Positions 11,421 to 20,297 of a stretch of DNA of 64,000 bases are shown here, in pieces (positions within the stretch are counted from its first letter, which is position 1; every line of letters begins with the position of its first letter). The notes under the pieces were generated by a model. The model made no database searches. It saw only the letters and a list, made by a program, of their open reading frames with translations, and had not been told where the DNA came from. A program made the position numbers and the translations under genes. This stretch comes from Uliginosibacterium aquaticum (GTDB lineage Bacteria; Pseudomonadota; Gammaproteobacteria; Burkholderiales; Rhodocyclaceae), in the NCBI RefSeq assembly GCF_012972705.2, contig NZ_JABCSC020000002.1, positions 186,001-250,000 on the forward strand, given 5' to 3'.

Positions 11421-11450
11421 ATTATAGCAGCGCAAAGCCCGTAGCCTCAA
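11421..11450 (-). promoter_or_regulatory. Sigma-70 promoter for rpsB operon
   Basis: On the minus strand TTGAGG (11450-11445) is followed after 18 bases by a perfect TATAAT (11426-11421). This gives a leader of roughly 160 bases before rpsB. Long rpsB leaders in proteobacteria bind S2 for autoregulation; no specific S2-binding fold was resolved here. Confidence 0.75.
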
Positions 11451-11545
11451 GCAACTCAGCGCATTCAAGCTGGCGCACAGGTTTGCCCGGTAGTGCCTTC
11501 TGGGTTAGCCTTGATACTCCCCCGATCATGAAACAGCTGTTCACA

Positions 11546-12394
11546 ATGAGCATTGTCATCAAGAGCGCCGACGAAATAGAACGCATGCGCGTCGCTGGCC
11601 GTCTTGCCGCCGAAGTACTGGATTACATCGAAACCTTCGTCCAACCCGGGGTCAGCACCGAAGAGCTCGATCGTCTGTGTCATGACTATATGGTCAAGGT
11701 ACAAGGTTGTGTGCCGGCGCCGCTGAATTACGCGCCTCCCGGTTACTCCCCATACCCTAAATCGATCTGCACATCGATCAATCATCAGGTATGCCACGGT
11801 GTGCCCGGCCCGAAAGCCTTGAAAAAAGGGGATATAGTCAATTTGGACATTACCGTCATCAAGGACGGCTTTCACGGCGACACCAGCCGTATGTTCATCG
11901 TTGGCGGAGAGAGCAGCATTCTTGCGAAGCGGCTATGCCAAATCACCCTGGAATGTCTGTGGCTAGGCATTGCACAGGTACGCCCTGGTGCACGCTTGGG
12001 CGACATTGGCCACGCCATCCAGCAACACGCTGAAGGGGCAGGCTTTTCGGTGGTTCGCGAATTTTGCGGCCACGGAATCGGACGAAAATTCCACGAAGAG
12101 CCGCAGGTTGTCCATTACGGGCGCCCCGGCACGGGCACCGAACTTCTGGAAGGCATGATCTTCACTATCGAACCGATGATCAACGCTGGCAAAGCCGCCA
12201 TCTCTGAGCTGCCGGATGGCTGGACAATCATTACCAAGGATCGTTCGCTGTCAGCCCAGTGGGAGCACACCCTCCTGGTCACAGCTGAGGGCGTAGAGGT
12301 TCTAACCAGCTCTGCCGGAGCGCCGAAGGCTCCGGATTGGATTACAGGCAGGCCGATCATTGTCCCGGCCTACCCGTCCATTCCTCGCAACTGA
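11546..12394 (+). CDS. map: Methionine aminopeptidase, type I
   Basis: Map removes the initiator methionine from nascent proteins. The product (282 residues from MSIVIKSADEIERMRVAGRL) has the pita-bread fold metal ligands in recognisable segments: VNLDITVIKDGFHGDTSRMF (two Asp), EFCGHGIGRKFHEEP (His), GMIFTIEPM (Glu) and SAQWEHTLLVT (Glu). An in-frame ATG 18 bases upstream (11528) is possible; neither has a strong ribosome site. The gene is divergent from rpsB and is followed after nine bases by glnD. Confidence 0.95.
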   Translation: MSIVIKSADEIERMRVAGRLAAEVLDYIETFVQPGVSTEELDRLCHDYMVKVQGCVPAPLNYAPPGYSPYPKSICTSINHQVCHGVPGPKALKKGDIVNLDITVIKDGFHGDTSRMFIVGGESSILAKRLCQITLECLWLGIAQVRPGARLGDIGHAIQQHAEGAGFSVVREFCGHGIGRKFHEEPQVVHYGRPGTGTELLEGMIFTIEPMINAGKAAISELPDGWTIITKDRSLSAQWEHTLLVTAEGVEVLTSSAGAPKAPDWITGRPIIVPAYPSIPRN

Positions 12395-12403
12395 GTCGTC
12401 CGT

Positions 12404-14347
12404 ATGAGTCGAGAAATTGTCGAAAGGCTGCGCGCCCGCCTGCTGCAAGGCCAGCGCTCGATCCGCAATGAATATGAACAGCACGGCACCCCAACCCGGA
12501 TGCTGCACGGCCGATCAAAGCTGGTCGACGGCATCTTGATCGAACTCTGGCAGGTGACCGGCATGCCAACCGATGCCACACTGGTCGCAGTGGGCGGCTA
12601 TGGCCGTGGAGAGCTCTATCCTTGCTCTGACGTCGACATCCTTGTCTTACTCGGGGGAGACGCAGATCCTGCGTTGAGCGAACGCATCCAGCAGTTCATT
12701 GGCCAACTCTGGGATCTTGGCCTGGATATCGGCCACAGCGTGCGTACCGTGGACGAGTGCATTGAAGAAGCCACCCGCGACGTCACCGTGCAGACCAATC
12801 TGCTCGAATCCCGTCGCCTCACGGGCAGCCAGGCGCTCTATCGGCATTTTGTTACCGGAACTACTGGCTGCTTTGACCCTGAGAGCTTCTTTCACGCCAA
12901 GCGAGCCGAGCAAGAGCAACGCTACAACCGCTTCAACCACACGCCTTACGCTGTCGAACCCAACTGCAAGGAGAGTCCGGGTGGCTTGCGTGATCTTCAG
13001 ACCATCATCTGGATAGCGCTTGCGTCAGGCCTCGGCACACGCTGGAGCGAGCTGGCGCGGCATGGCCTCATCACGCGCGAGGAAGTGAATGCCCTGCGCA
13101 AGAATGAGCGCCTCCTGCAACAGGTGCGTATTCGCCTTCACTATATTGCCAATCGCCGTGAAGATCGGCTGATCTTCGATCATCAGGAGGCATTGGCCAA
13201 AGCCTTCGGCCTCAAGGCGACCAAGGCCCGCCGCGCTTCAGAAGTGATGATGCAGCGTTACTACCTGGCGGCCAAGAAAATCACCCAGCTCAACACTATC
13301 CTGCTACAAAACCTCGGCGCTCGCTATCAACCGCTATCCTCCTGGCAGGCTCAGTGCATCAATGAACGCTTTCAAAGCCTGGGCGATCAGTTAGACATTG
13401 TTGACGACGCTATCTTCGAGCGCCATCCCAGTGCAATCCTCGAAGCCTTTCTGCTGATGGAACAGCACGCCGAGCTTAAGGGCATGACGGTTCGGACTCT
13501 ACGTGCCCTCTGGCACGCCCGCAAACTAATCACGCCGGCCTTTCGTCGTGATTCGACAAACCGCGGCTTGTTCCTACAACTACTGCAAGAGCCCCGCGGC
13601 CAAACTCATGAGTTCCGTCGTCTGAATCAGTACAGCATCCTGGGCACCTACTTGCCTAATTTCGGCCGCATTGTTGGCCAGATGCAGCACGATCTGTTCC
13701 ATGCCTACACCGTAGATCAGCACATCCTGCAGGTGCTGCGTAACGTACGCCGCTTCCTGATGGAGGAGCATGCTCATGAATATCCTCTGATGACCCGGTT
13801 GGCGAGTGAATTCGAGCGCCCTTGGCTATTGTTCATCGCGGCCCTCTTCCACGACATCGCCAAAGGGCGTGGCGGCGATCACTCAACACTGGGTATGGCC
13901 GACGCGCGCCGTTTCTGTCGCGAACACGGTCTTTCGAAAGAGGACAACCAACTGGTAGTCTGGCTCGTCCAGCACCACCTGACAATGTCGCAGATTGCTC
14001 AGAAACAGGACTTGTCAGACCCGGACGTTATCCGAAAATTTGTTGCGCTGGTCAAAACGGAACGCCGTCTGGCTGCGCTATACATCCTGACCCACGCCGA
14101 CATTCGCGGCACCAGCCCCAAGGTATGGAATGGCTGGAAGGCCAATCTGCTCGAAGCGCTATTTCTGGCATCGCGCCAGTTGCTACGCGGGAAACAGCCG
14201 GATCAAGTAATGGGTATTTCGGAGCGGCAGGAAGCCGTACGACAGAAGCTTCGCTTCTTCGGCTTGCGCCCGGACTCGGAAAGCGCCTTCTGGCGGGAAC
14301 TCGACACACTGTACTTCTTGCGCCACGACGCCGACGAAATCGCCTAG
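12404..14347 (+). CDS. glnD: GlnD nucleotidyltransferase-HD part, ended by in-frame amber
   Basis: GlnD uridylylates and deuridylylates PII proteins in response to glutamine. This 647-residue frame carries the nucleotidyltransferase motif GGYGRGELYPCSDVDILVLL (about residues 65-85), the GlnD-UR/adenylyltransferase linker and the HD hydrolase domain (LFIAALFHDIAKGRGGDHS, near residue 480). It ends ...RHDADEIA at TAG (14345-14347). The same reading frame continues with HTRMLYYR, the normal GlnD junction into the ACT domains, where family members have Trp at the TAG position. So TGG appears to have become TAG. Read through, the gene is 852 codons, normal for GlnD. A sequencing error, a real nonsense mutation or a split protein are all possible. 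Confidence 0.9.
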   Translation: MSREIVERLRARLLQGQRSIRNEYEQHGTPTRMLHGRSKLVDGILIELWQVTGMPTDATLVAVGGYGRGELYPCSDVDILVLLGGDADPALSERIQQFIGQLWDLGLDIGHSVRTVDECIEEATRDVTVQTNLLESRRLTGSQALYRHFVTGTTGCFDPESFFHAKRAEQEQRYNRFNHTPYAVEPNCKESPGGLRDLQTIIWIALASGLGTRWSELARHGLITREEVNALRKNERLLQQVRIRLHYIANRREDRLIFDHQEALAKAFGLKATKARRASEVMMQRYYLAAKKITQLNTILLQNLGARYQPLSSWQAQCINERFQSLGDQLDIVDDAIFERHPSAILEAFLLMEQHAELKGMTVRTLRALWHARKLITPAFRRDSTNRGLFLQLLQEPRGQTHEFRRLNQYSILGTYLPNFGRIVGQMQHDLFHAYTVDQHILQVLRNVRRFLMEEHAHEYPLMTRLASEFERPWLLFIAALFHDIAKGRGGDHSTLGMADARRFCREHGLSKEDNQLVVWLVQHHLTMSQIAQKQDLSDPDVIRKFVALVKTERRLAALYILTHADIRGTSPKVWNGWKANLLEALFLASRQLLRGKQPDQVMGISERQEAVRQKLRFFGLRPDSESAFWRELDTLYFLRHDADEIA

Positions 14348-14356
14348 CATACGCGG

Positions 14357-14962
14357 ATGCTATATTACCGACCACGAGGTGACGAGCCTGTCGTAAAAGC
14401 CCGACCAAGCCAGGTCGAAGCCGGCATCCAGGTCATGGTATACACCCGCGACCAACAGGATCTCTTCGTCAGATTGTGCGCTTTTTTTGCGCGCATGGGT
14501 TACAGCATCGTGGATGCAAAGATTCACACCACCAGCAACGGCTACGCTCTAGACAGCTTTGTCGTCATGGACCCCAATGAACGCGACAGCTATCGAGATG
14601 TAATCGCATTAATTGAGCATGAACTCTCCGCCAAGTTAGCACGTGCCGATATGGTTGACGCACCATCTAGTGGACGTCTGTCACGCCAACTCAAGCACTT
14701 CCCGATCGCTCCCTCCGTCTCCTTGCAGCCAGATGAACGCGGGCAGCACTACATCCTGTCGATCATTGCAGCCGATCGCCCCGGTCTGCTATTCCTGATT
14801 GCAAAAATCCTGGCAGCACATGAAGTGAATCTCCACACAGCAAAAATTGCCACACTTGGCGAACGTGCTGAGGACACCTTTCTAGTAAGCGGCCCCTTGC
14901 TGGGGAATAGCGCCAAAACAGTTCAGCTCGAAGCAGATCTTCTCGAAGCACTGAGAATCTAG
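14357..14962 (+). CDS. glnD: GlnD C-terminal ACT-ACT part, same frame after the amber
   Basis: This 201-residue segment is the glutamine-sensing C-terminus of GlnD: a short linker and two tandem ACT domains (first [20 protein letters not shown], second [20 protein letters not shown]). It is in the same frame as the upstream part and starts with ATG only nine bases after the TAG, so reinitiation by terminating ribosomes is conceivable, although no ribosome site is seen. If it is not translated, the enzyme has lost its glutamine sensor. The intact coding quality on both sides of the TAG argues that the change is recent or an artefact. Confidence 0.85.
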   Translation: MLYYRPRGDEPVVKARPSQVEAGIQVMVYTRDQQDLFVRLCAFFARMGYSIVDAKIHTTSNGYALDSFVVMDPNERDSYRDVIALIEHELSAKLARADMVDAPSSGRLSRQLKHFPIAPSVSLQPDERGQHYILSIIAADRPGLLFLIAKILAAHEVNLHTAKIATLGERAEDTFLVSGPLLGNSAKTVQLEADLLEALRI

Positions 14963-14971
14963 GCCGGACTA

Positions 14972-15013
14972 CACGAGGCTGACTGCGCCTCAAATTGCTC
15001 AGCCAGCCTCGTG
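14972..15013. repeat. Long stem-loop after glnD
   Basis: A perfect 10-bp inverted repeat (CACGAGGCTG / CAGCCTCGTG) is separated by 22 bases, starting 10 bases after the glnD stop. No T-run follows, so it may be a processing or Rho-assisted end of the map-glnD transcript. The right arm overlaps the end of the small minus-strand frame at 14999. Confidence 0.5.
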
Positions 15014-15226
15014 ACGACAAAGAATTCGGGCCTCGACTTCACTCAGATCCTCCTTACGTACGCTGCCGGAATCTTCCTGCAAACCAACACTCATTTCCGT
15101 GATTCGTCGCAACAAACGCAAATCATCCTCCTCACCCCTCAATCCTCCGCATGCTCGCTCGAGCAAGGCATTCATAGCCAGTAGCTGAAGCCTGCAAGCC
15201 CCCAACTCAACCTTCCTCACATCCAC
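14999..15226 (-). CDS. Possible small protein, unrecognised
   Basis: A 75-residue minus-strand frame starts at GTG with AGAGG seven bases upstream. It is soluble, charged and leucine-rich (for example LQLLAMNALLERACGGL), consistent with a small helical protein, and has one paired-cysteine possibility. I do not recognise a family. It lies alone between glnD and the Ldh gene and could be a chance frame. A longer in-frame start at 15265 exists without a ribosome site. Confidence 0.35.
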   Translation of the reverse strand: MDVRKVELGACRLQLLAMNALLERACGGLRGEEDDLRLLRRITEMSVGLQEDSGSVRKEDLSEVEARILCRHEAG

Positions 15227-15359
15227 ACCCCCACCTCTCTTTGAACCAGCACTCTGGGGCAACAACTCGCAAAAGACTCTTGCCCTACTGCTCTAGGGGC
15301 TCTTTCAGAAGCAGGAAAGATGACATAGCAGCCTCCGAACTTAACCACTAGAACACAAG

Positions 15360-15381
15360 CGGGCCGCTTTACAGCGGCCCG
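15360..15381. terminator. GC-rich stem-loop, terminator-like
   Basis: A perfect 9-bp stem (CGGGCCGCT / AGCGGCCCG) closes a TTAC loop. No strong T-run flanks it on either strand. It lies in the 14.96-15.54 kb gap, otherwise empty apart from the doubtful small frame at 14999-15226, and could insulate the Ldh gene from glnD. Confidence 0.45.
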
Positions 15382-15538
15382 AAACCGAGAAACGCAGGAG
15401 TCTTGATACTGGCGCCTGTAAGGGAGTAACGTCCGCCAAGGAAAAATCTTGAGCCTGCGTGGCAATCCGTAAGCACTAGCCCCAGGAACAAGGACTTTAG
15501 AGGGGATTTACACTTCAGACTTTCCAGAAAGGACCCCC

Positions 15539-16564
15539 ATGGACACGCCAATCCGAATCGATCATCAACAACTCGCCAGACGTATCTCAAATGTCTTGGA
15601 ACGGGCGGGAATGGAAGCCGTCATGGCAGCCGAAGAAGCATCAATAATGATCGAAGCGGACCTGCATGGAGTTCCTTCTCATGGTGTGCGGATGCTGCCT
15701 GGACTGCTCGCCGCGCTGAAAGACGGGCGCGCTACTGCCAAACCGCAGATCCGCCTTAAAACTGGCTTCGCTGCTACTTGCATGATGGATGGTGATAACG
15801 GCCCCGGCCGCAGCGTTTCAATCAGAGCAATGGATCAGGCAGTTGAGCGCGCACGCGAATTCGGCATTGGCGCATGCCTCGCCATGCATACCACTCATTG
15901 GGGGCGTGCCCATGCTTACGCCTGCCACGCCGCACAAGCCGGCATGATCGGTTTATGCACAACCAATGCTATGCCGACCATGGCCGCCTGGGGCGCTACA
16001 GGCAAGATTATTGGCAACAATCCACTTGCCATAGCCCTGCCACGCAGCAACGGGGCGGAACCTCTTGTACTGGATATAGCTATGAGCCAAGCCGCTGTCG
16101 GCAAGGTCGGGACTTGGTTACGAGAAGGACGGGAGCTACCAGCAGGGTGGGGCCTTGATGCCAATGGACAGCCCAGCACGGACGCGAAAGCGATCCTGAG
16201 CGGAGCAGTGTTACCGTTTGGCGGCCATAAAGGTGCAGGTCTGGCGCTGATAATGGAACTCATGACCGCTGCACTGGCTGGCGGAGCTTTCGGCCATGAA
16301 ATTGTGGAAAAGGATCGCAGCGGCCTCGATCCGAACTCCTGCAAGCTCTTCATCGCAATGAATCCGGATGCATTTGGAGGGCTTGAAACCCTGCATGTGC
16401 GAGTAGACAGCTATCTAAGCTACCTTGGTGAGGCCGCCCGCCCATTCACATGGCCGGGCGAGCGCGGCTGGCAGGAGCGCAAGCACAATCTGATTGCTGG
16501 CGTCCCCTTACACCCGGAAATTTTTGCACAGCTCCAGTCACTTGGGCTGCGCATAGAAGCTTGA
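15539..16564 (+). CDS. Ldh family NAD(P)-dependent oxidoreductase (malate/lactate/ureidoglycolate type)
   Basis: The family (Ldh_2) reduces or oxidises 2-hydroxy acids and related substrates with NAD(P) and is unrelated to Rossmann-fold LDHs. The 341-residue product has the expected landmarks: ADLHGVPSHGVRMLP with the catalytic His-containing SHG, HTTHWGRAHAYA, GNNPLAIALP, LDIAMSQAA, LPFGGHKGAGLALIMEL and a C-terminal ERKHNLIAGVPL. GAAAGGA precedes the ATG at proper distance. Substrate cannot be told from sequence: malate, sulfolactate, ureidoglycolate and delta-1-piperideine-2-carboxylate enzymes all belong here. It appears to be a single-gene unit. Confidence 0.88.
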   Translation: MDTPIRIDHQQLARRISNVLERAGMEAVMAAEEASIMIEADLHGVPSHGVRMLPGLLAALKDGRATAKPQIRLKTGFAATCMMDGDNGPGRSVSIRAMDQAVERAREFGIGACLAMHTTHWGRAHAYACHAAQAGMIGLCTTNAMPTMAAWGATGKIIGNNPLAIALPRSNGAEPLVLDIAMSQAAVGKVGTWLREGRELPAGWGLDANGQPSTDAKAILSGAVLPFGGHKGAGLALIMELMTAALAGGAFGHEIVEKDRSGLDPNSCKLFIAMNPDAFGGLETLHVRVDSYLSYLGEAARPFTWPGERGWQERKHNLIAGVPLHPEIFAQLQSLGLRIEA

Positions 16565-16566
16565 TT

Positions 16567-16773
16567 TCAGCGAGACAGACCCAGACGCCCCTCTTCGTAT
16601 TGCGCGAGAAGGCCCCAGCTGCGGCCACGTCGGCGTACCACGTCAAGAATCGCCATCGGCTTGATTGACATCCGTACGGCCAATGCAGCCTCCCCTGCGA
16701 TGGGCTTGCATGCTTGAGCCTGTGCCAGCAAAGGACTGTGAGCAACGACTGAATAGTTGTGTGACGACTTCAT
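16567..16773 (-). CDS. Small hypothetical protein downstream of lexA
   Basis: A 68-residue frame on the same strand as lexA starts 57 bases after the lexA stop, with a good ribosome site (AAGGAG nine bases before ATG). The product is mildly hydrophobic at the N-terminus and basic in the middle (LDVVRRRGRSWGLLAQYEEG); no signal peptide or known domain is recognised. Position suggests cotranscription with lexA and therefore SOS induction, but there is no direct evidence. It ends two bases from the convergent Ldh gene. Confidence 0.55.
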   Translation of the reverse strand: MKSSHNYSVVAHSPLLAQAQACKPIAGEAALAVRMSIKPMAILDVVRRRGRSWGLLAQYEEGRLGLSR

Positions 16774-16830
16774 TTGCTACAACTCCTTGATTTCCTGAAA
16801 TAGTGGAACACCCAGAAAGGACAAAAACTC

Positions 16831-17463
16831 TTAAAGACGCGTAAATCCATCGCGAATCAAACCAACAGCAAGCCCTTCAATAATCAGTGCTTGGTCCTTG
16901 GTATTGATCACGATTGGTTGAAAATCCTGGTTTTCTGCAATCAACTCGACAATGCCGTGCGGGCGACGCTGCAATCGCTTCACCGTCACGTCATCCTCTA
17001 CCCGAGCCACAACAATCTGACCATCTCGCGCTTCACTGCAGCGATGAACAGCAAGTAAATCTCCTTCCAGAATGCCCGCATTAATCATGGAGAGTCCGCG
17101 CACCTGCAATAGGTAGTCAGCTCTTGGAGAGAACATGCCGGGATCAACCGGCAAGTGACGCTGGATATGCTCCTGAGCCAGAATGGGGGAGCCGGCCGCG
17201 ACACGACCAATCAGAGGCAAGCCTTTCTCCTGCTCCTGCTCAATCGCCTCCTGCAGCAGGCGGATACCACGTGCAGAGCCCGACTCCAGCCTGATAGCTC
17301 CTTTTTGCGCCAATGCACGCAAATGGCTCTCAGCAGCATTCGGCGACGCAAAGCCAAAAGCTGCGGAAATTTCAACACGGGTAGGAGGAATACCGCTCTC
17401 AACAATTTTCCCGCGGATAAAATCCAGAATGTCCTGCTGGCGTCGGGTAAGTTCGCTATTCAT
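16831..17463 (-). CDS. lexA: SOS repressor LexA
   Basis: LexA represses DNA-damage genes and self-cleaves when RecA filaments form. The 210-residue product has the N-terminal winged helix ([20 protein letters not shown] through [20 protein letters not shown]), the cleavage site Ala-Gly in the segment [11 protein letters not shown], and the Ser-Lys dyad region ([36 protein letters not shown]). The usual GxSM is seen here as LSM with Asn-Ala in place of Lys-Asp after the Met. AGGAG lies before the ATG and a double operator lies just upstream. Confidence 0.97.
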   Translation of the reverse strand: MNSELTRRQQDILDFIRGKIVESGIPPTRVEISAAFGFASPNAAESHLRALAQKGAIRLESGSARGIRLLQEAIEQEQEKGLPLIGRVAAGSPILAQEHIQRHLPVDPGMFSPRADYLLQVRGLSMINAGILEGDLLAVHRCSEARDGQIVVARVEDDVTVKRLQRRPHGIVELIAENQDFQPIVINTKDQALIIEGLAVGLIRDGFTRL

Positions 17464-17475
17464 GTTTGGCTCCTG

Positions 17476-17531
17476 TGCACAAATGTATTTTTATACAGTA
17501 CTGTATAAAAAATCAAGTACATTTTTGTGCA
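17476..17531. promoter_or_regulatory. LexA operator region (overlapping SOS boxes) at lexA promoter
   Basis: A 16-bp perfect palindrome TATACAGTACTGTATA (17492-17507) lies 29 bases upstream of lexA. It creates two divergent overlapping near-consensus LexA boxes: minus strand CTGTATAAAAATACAT (17498-17483) and plus strand CTGTATAAAAAATCAA (17501-17516). An outer imperfect dyad (TGCACAAATGTA / TACATTTTTGTGCA) frames it. TTGATT about 15 bases before TATAAA on the minus strand could be the promoter, so the operator would cover it. This is the expected autoregulation. Confidence 0.8.
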
Positions 17532-17598
17532 ATCCGTGTTTAGCACCTCACACTCACCATCAGGCGCTTAGAACTCTGATCATCAGGCACCAGAAATG

Positions 17599-17628
17599 AA
17601 AAAGCCCGCGCTTATGCGCGGGCTTTTT
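17599..17628. terminator. Bidirectional intrinsic terminator
   Basis: The stem GCCCGCGC/GCGCGGGC is flanked by A5 on the left and T5 on the right, so it terminates in both directions. On the minus strand it ends readthrough from ppiD, whose stop is 17 bases away in that direction. It also shields ppiD from the lexA side. Confidence 0.85.
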
Positions 17629-17644
17629 CATAGACAAAACTTGG

Positions 17645-19534
17645 TCAGTCTGCCTTCGTTGCTTCACGAGTCTTCACTTGCACTCCTTGGCGATTGCGGA
17701 TACCGGCAATGTAGGCACGCAAGTCTTCCTGGCCCAAAGTCAATGCAAACTGACGCCGCGCCTCCACCAACTCAGCCGAAGCAACTTCCGCACCCTTATT
17801 CACCTTCTCGATACGGTACACCGAGTAGGCGTCGCCATGAGCACTGCCTGCGTAAGCCGGAAGTTTGTCAGTCGAAACCGCAAAAATAGCTTTGCGTGAA
17901 TCGGCGCTCAACTCCGGGCTTCCACGCTTTACGCTCTTTGCTGACTTCCATCCTCCTGATACGACTTCGCCAGCCTGCAGTTTCTTGAGAGCAACCTCGC
18001 CGTCAGCCAAAGCAAGCCTGGAAGCCTCTTCGGCACGCGCCAACTCTTCGGCCCGCGACTTCACTTCATCAAAACTACGTGTCGCAACCGGCTTATGATC
18101 CAGAATGCGGGCAGAAATGACCACCCCATTCCCCAGATCAACCGCTTCGGTATTGCGCCGATTCTGCAGGGAGTCAGCCGAAAACAAAGCCGCCTGAAGT
18201 TTGGCGTTACGAAGCAGCGGAGGCAACGCCTCACGCGCCAGCCAATCGGTCTGAACCAGCGGCAAAGAGAACTTGTCCGCCACCGGCTTCAACGCATCCG
18301 GCTGCTCATAAACCATGTTCCCGAACTGGTCTGCCAACTCTGCAAAGCGCTGATTACCCATCTGCTTACGCGCCCCGGCCATGGCATCAGCCTTGACTTC
18401 GTCATAACCCTTGGCTTTGCCGCCACGACTATCTGTCAGTTGGATGATGTGATAGCCAAACTCAGTTTCCACCAGGCCCGAAATCTCACGCTGCTTCAAA
18501 GCAAAGGCGGCATCCTCGAAAGGCTTGACCATTGCGCCGCGACCGAAAAAGCCCAGATCGCCACCCTTTTCGGCGGATCCAGGATCATCTGAAGCACTCT
18601 TGGCAAGCTCAGCAAACTTGGCCGGCATCGATTTCACTTGAGCCAGAATGTCTTCCGCTTTCTTGCGTGCGGCAGCCCGAACCTCAGGCTTTGCATCAGC
18701 AGGCACCTGAACCAGGATATGGCTGGCTCGGCGCTCTTCCGAACCCTCAAATACCTTCTGGTTTTCGTCGTACCACTTGCGGGCGTCCGCCTCAGTAACA
18801 TTCAGATTACGCGTAATGCTTTCGAGACTCAGCTGAATGTACTCAAGCCTCACCTGCTCCGGTGTTTGGAAGCGCGCCTGGTTAGCATCGTAGTACTTGC
18901 GCGCTGCATCATCAGTCAACTTGACCTTGCTAGCGTAACCCGCAGCATCGAATACCAGCTCAGCCACGCTGCGCTCTTCTGCTTCAAGCGCCAGGAAGTA
19001 TTGCACACTGGGCGCAGGCGCAAATGCACTGTATGCAATCGGAAGCATGAGCTGTTGCTGCGCCATCCCTTCCCGTACTCGCTGCTCAAAGGCGGCTGGC
19101 GTTAGACCCATTGCACGCACCCTGGCTTCATACATGGGGAAGGAGAACTGGCCGTTTTCCTGAAACTCGCGCTCGCTCTTGATGTAGCTCTGCACGGCTT
19201 CCGCGCTGACCACCAAACGGCTATCAGCGATGCTGCCCTTGAGCGCCGTCTCGTTGATCAGGCGGTCAAGAACTGCTGTCTTGAATGCAGGGCTTTCTAC
19301 GTAGGCCTTGTCAAACGCTCCACCCAGCTGCTCGCGCAAGGAGTTCTCCTGATCACGCACAGCTTGATCCAACTGGTAGCTCGAAATTTCCACCTTGCCC
19401 ACCTTTGCGACCGCATCGGCACCCGGGCCGCCATTGCGGAAATAAGCATCAACGCCGAAGAAGGCAAAGGGCAGCGTAATCAGCGCCAGAAAGAGCTGGA
19501 CAATTTTTGGATTATTACGAACGGCGTCAAACAT
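17645..19534 (-). CDS. ppiD: Inner-membrane-anchored peptidyl-prolyl isomerase PpiD
   Basis: PpiD is a periplasmic chaperone anchored in the inner membrane near the SecYEG exit. The 629-residue product starts [20 protein letters not shown], a positively charged start leading into one membrane helix (to about residue 30). A SurA-like chaperone region (residues 35-200) and a parvulin domain follow near 265-365 ([46 protein letters not shown]), then a C-terminal region. I choose the ATG at 19534 by homology; an in-frame start at 19588 adds residues upstream. It follows hupB and two tRNAs, the common betaproteobacterial order. Confidence 0.92.
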   Translation of the reverse strand: MFDAVRNNPKIVQLFLALITLPFAFFGVDAYFRNGGPGADAVAKVGKVEISSYQLDQAVRDQENSLREQLGGAFDKAYVESPAFKTAVLDRLINETALKGSIADSRLVVSAEAVQSYIKSEREFQENGQFSFPMYEARVRAMGLTPAAFEQRVREGMAQQQLMLPIAYSAFAPAPSVQYFLALEAEERSVAELVFDAAGYASKVKLTDDAARKYYDANQARFQTPEQVRLEYIQLSLESITRNLNVTEADARKWYDENQKVFEGSEERRASHILVQVPADAKPEVRAAARKKAEDILAQVKSMPAKFAELAKSASDDPGSAEKGGDLGFFGRGAMVKPFEDAAFALKQREISGLVETEFGYHIIQLTDSRGGKAKGYDEVKADAMAGARKQMGNQRFAELADQFGNMVYEQPDALKPVADKFSLPLVQTDWLAREALPPLLRNAKLQAALFSADSLQNRRNTEAVDLGNGVVISARILDHKPVATRSFDEVKSRAEELARAEEASRLALADGEVALKKLQAGEVVSGGWKSAKSVKRGSPELSADSRKAIFAVSTDKLPAYAGSAHGDAYSVYRIEKVNKGAEVASAELVEARRQFALTLGQEDLRAYIAGIRNRQGVQVKTREATKAD

Positions 19535-19620
19535 GATTGATGAGCGACCAGTAAGAAGTTGCAGGATGAAGACCGGCACATATGACAAAGGCGAACCGTG
19601 GTTCGCCTTTGTCTTGAATC

Positions 19621-19697
19621 TGGCGGAGTGGACGGGACTCGAACCCGCGACCCCCGGCGTGACAGGCCGGTATTCTAACCGACTGAACTACCACTCC
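19621..19697 (-). tRNA. tRNA-Asp(GTC)
   Basis: A 77-base cloverleaf is present with CCA encoded. The acceptor pairs are GGAGTGG/CCACTCC, the D arm is GTTCAGTCGGTTAGAATAC, the anticodon loop is CTGTCAC with anticodon GTC, and the T arm is CGGGTTCGAGTCCCG. It is nearly identical in core to E. coli tRNA-Asp. It follows tRNA-Val by 34 bases on the same strand. Confidence 0.97.
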
Positions 19698-19731
19698 GCG
19701 AAAACCTGAAACACAGCAAGCACCGGATACT

Positions 19732-19807
19732 TGGTGGGCGCTGACGGGCTCGAACCGCCGACATCCTCCTTGTAAGGGAGGCGCTCTACCAACTGAGCTA
19801 AGCGCCC
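19732..19807 (-). tRNA. tRNA-Val(TAC)
   Basis: A 76-base cloverleaf is present with CCA encoded. The acceptor pairs are GGGCGCT/AGCGCCC, the D arm is GCTCAGTTGGTAGAGC, the anticodon stem is CCTCC/GGAGG with loop CTTACAA (anticodon TAC), and the T loop is TTCGAGC. It lies 34 bases after hupB in the same direction. Confidence 0.97.
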
Positions 19808-19841
19808 CCAACCGAAGCGCTACCAGCGCTCGCTAAGCCAA

Positions 19842-20114
19842 TCAGTTTAAAGCATCTTTCAATGCTTTGCCAGGGCGAAATTTAGGAACTTTTGCTGCTT
19901 TGATCTTGATCGCGGCGCCAGTACGGGGGTTACGGCCTGTTCTAGCAGCGCGTTTGCCGACAGAAAAGGTCCCGAAGCCGACGAGCGTGACATCATTGTT
20001 CTTCTTCAGAGATTGCTTGATGGCTGCGATGGTGGCATCCAGAGCCCGCCCAGCGGCCGCCTTCGAAATATCTGCCTGCTTCGCGATGACTTCTACCAAT
20101 TCGGATTTGTTCAC
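19842..20114 (-). CDS. hupB: DNA-binding protein HU-beta
   Basis: HU is a nucleoid-associated protein that bends and compacts DNA. The 90-residue product starts [20 protein letters not shown] and has the HU/IHF signature ([20 protein letters not shown]) with the DNA-intercalating arm proline in GRNPRTG. The start codon is GTG at 20114, preceded by GAGGGGG. In betaproteobacteria hupB usually follows lon and precedes ppiD; lon is absent here, with holB upstream instead. The 183-base spacer before it presumably holds its promoter. Confidence 0.97.
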   Translation of the reverse strand: MNKSELVEVIAKQADISKAAAGRALDATIAAIKQSLKKNNDVTLVGFGTFSVGKRAARTGRNPRTGAAIKIKAAKVPKFRPGKALKDALN

Positions 20115-20297
20115 AACAACCCCCTCGATGTTTGAGCGTTGAAACTGCGATAGTCATTCCATCAATCGCCGGTACGATACCTCACTCCGGCGGCAAACCT
20201 TTGCCAGAACCGGTTTTATAACAAGCCCCCTCATTGATGGTCAAGCCGCAGCGCCGCGTAAGCCGCGGAAATGAGCTAGCTCTATCCAGGACTGGAT

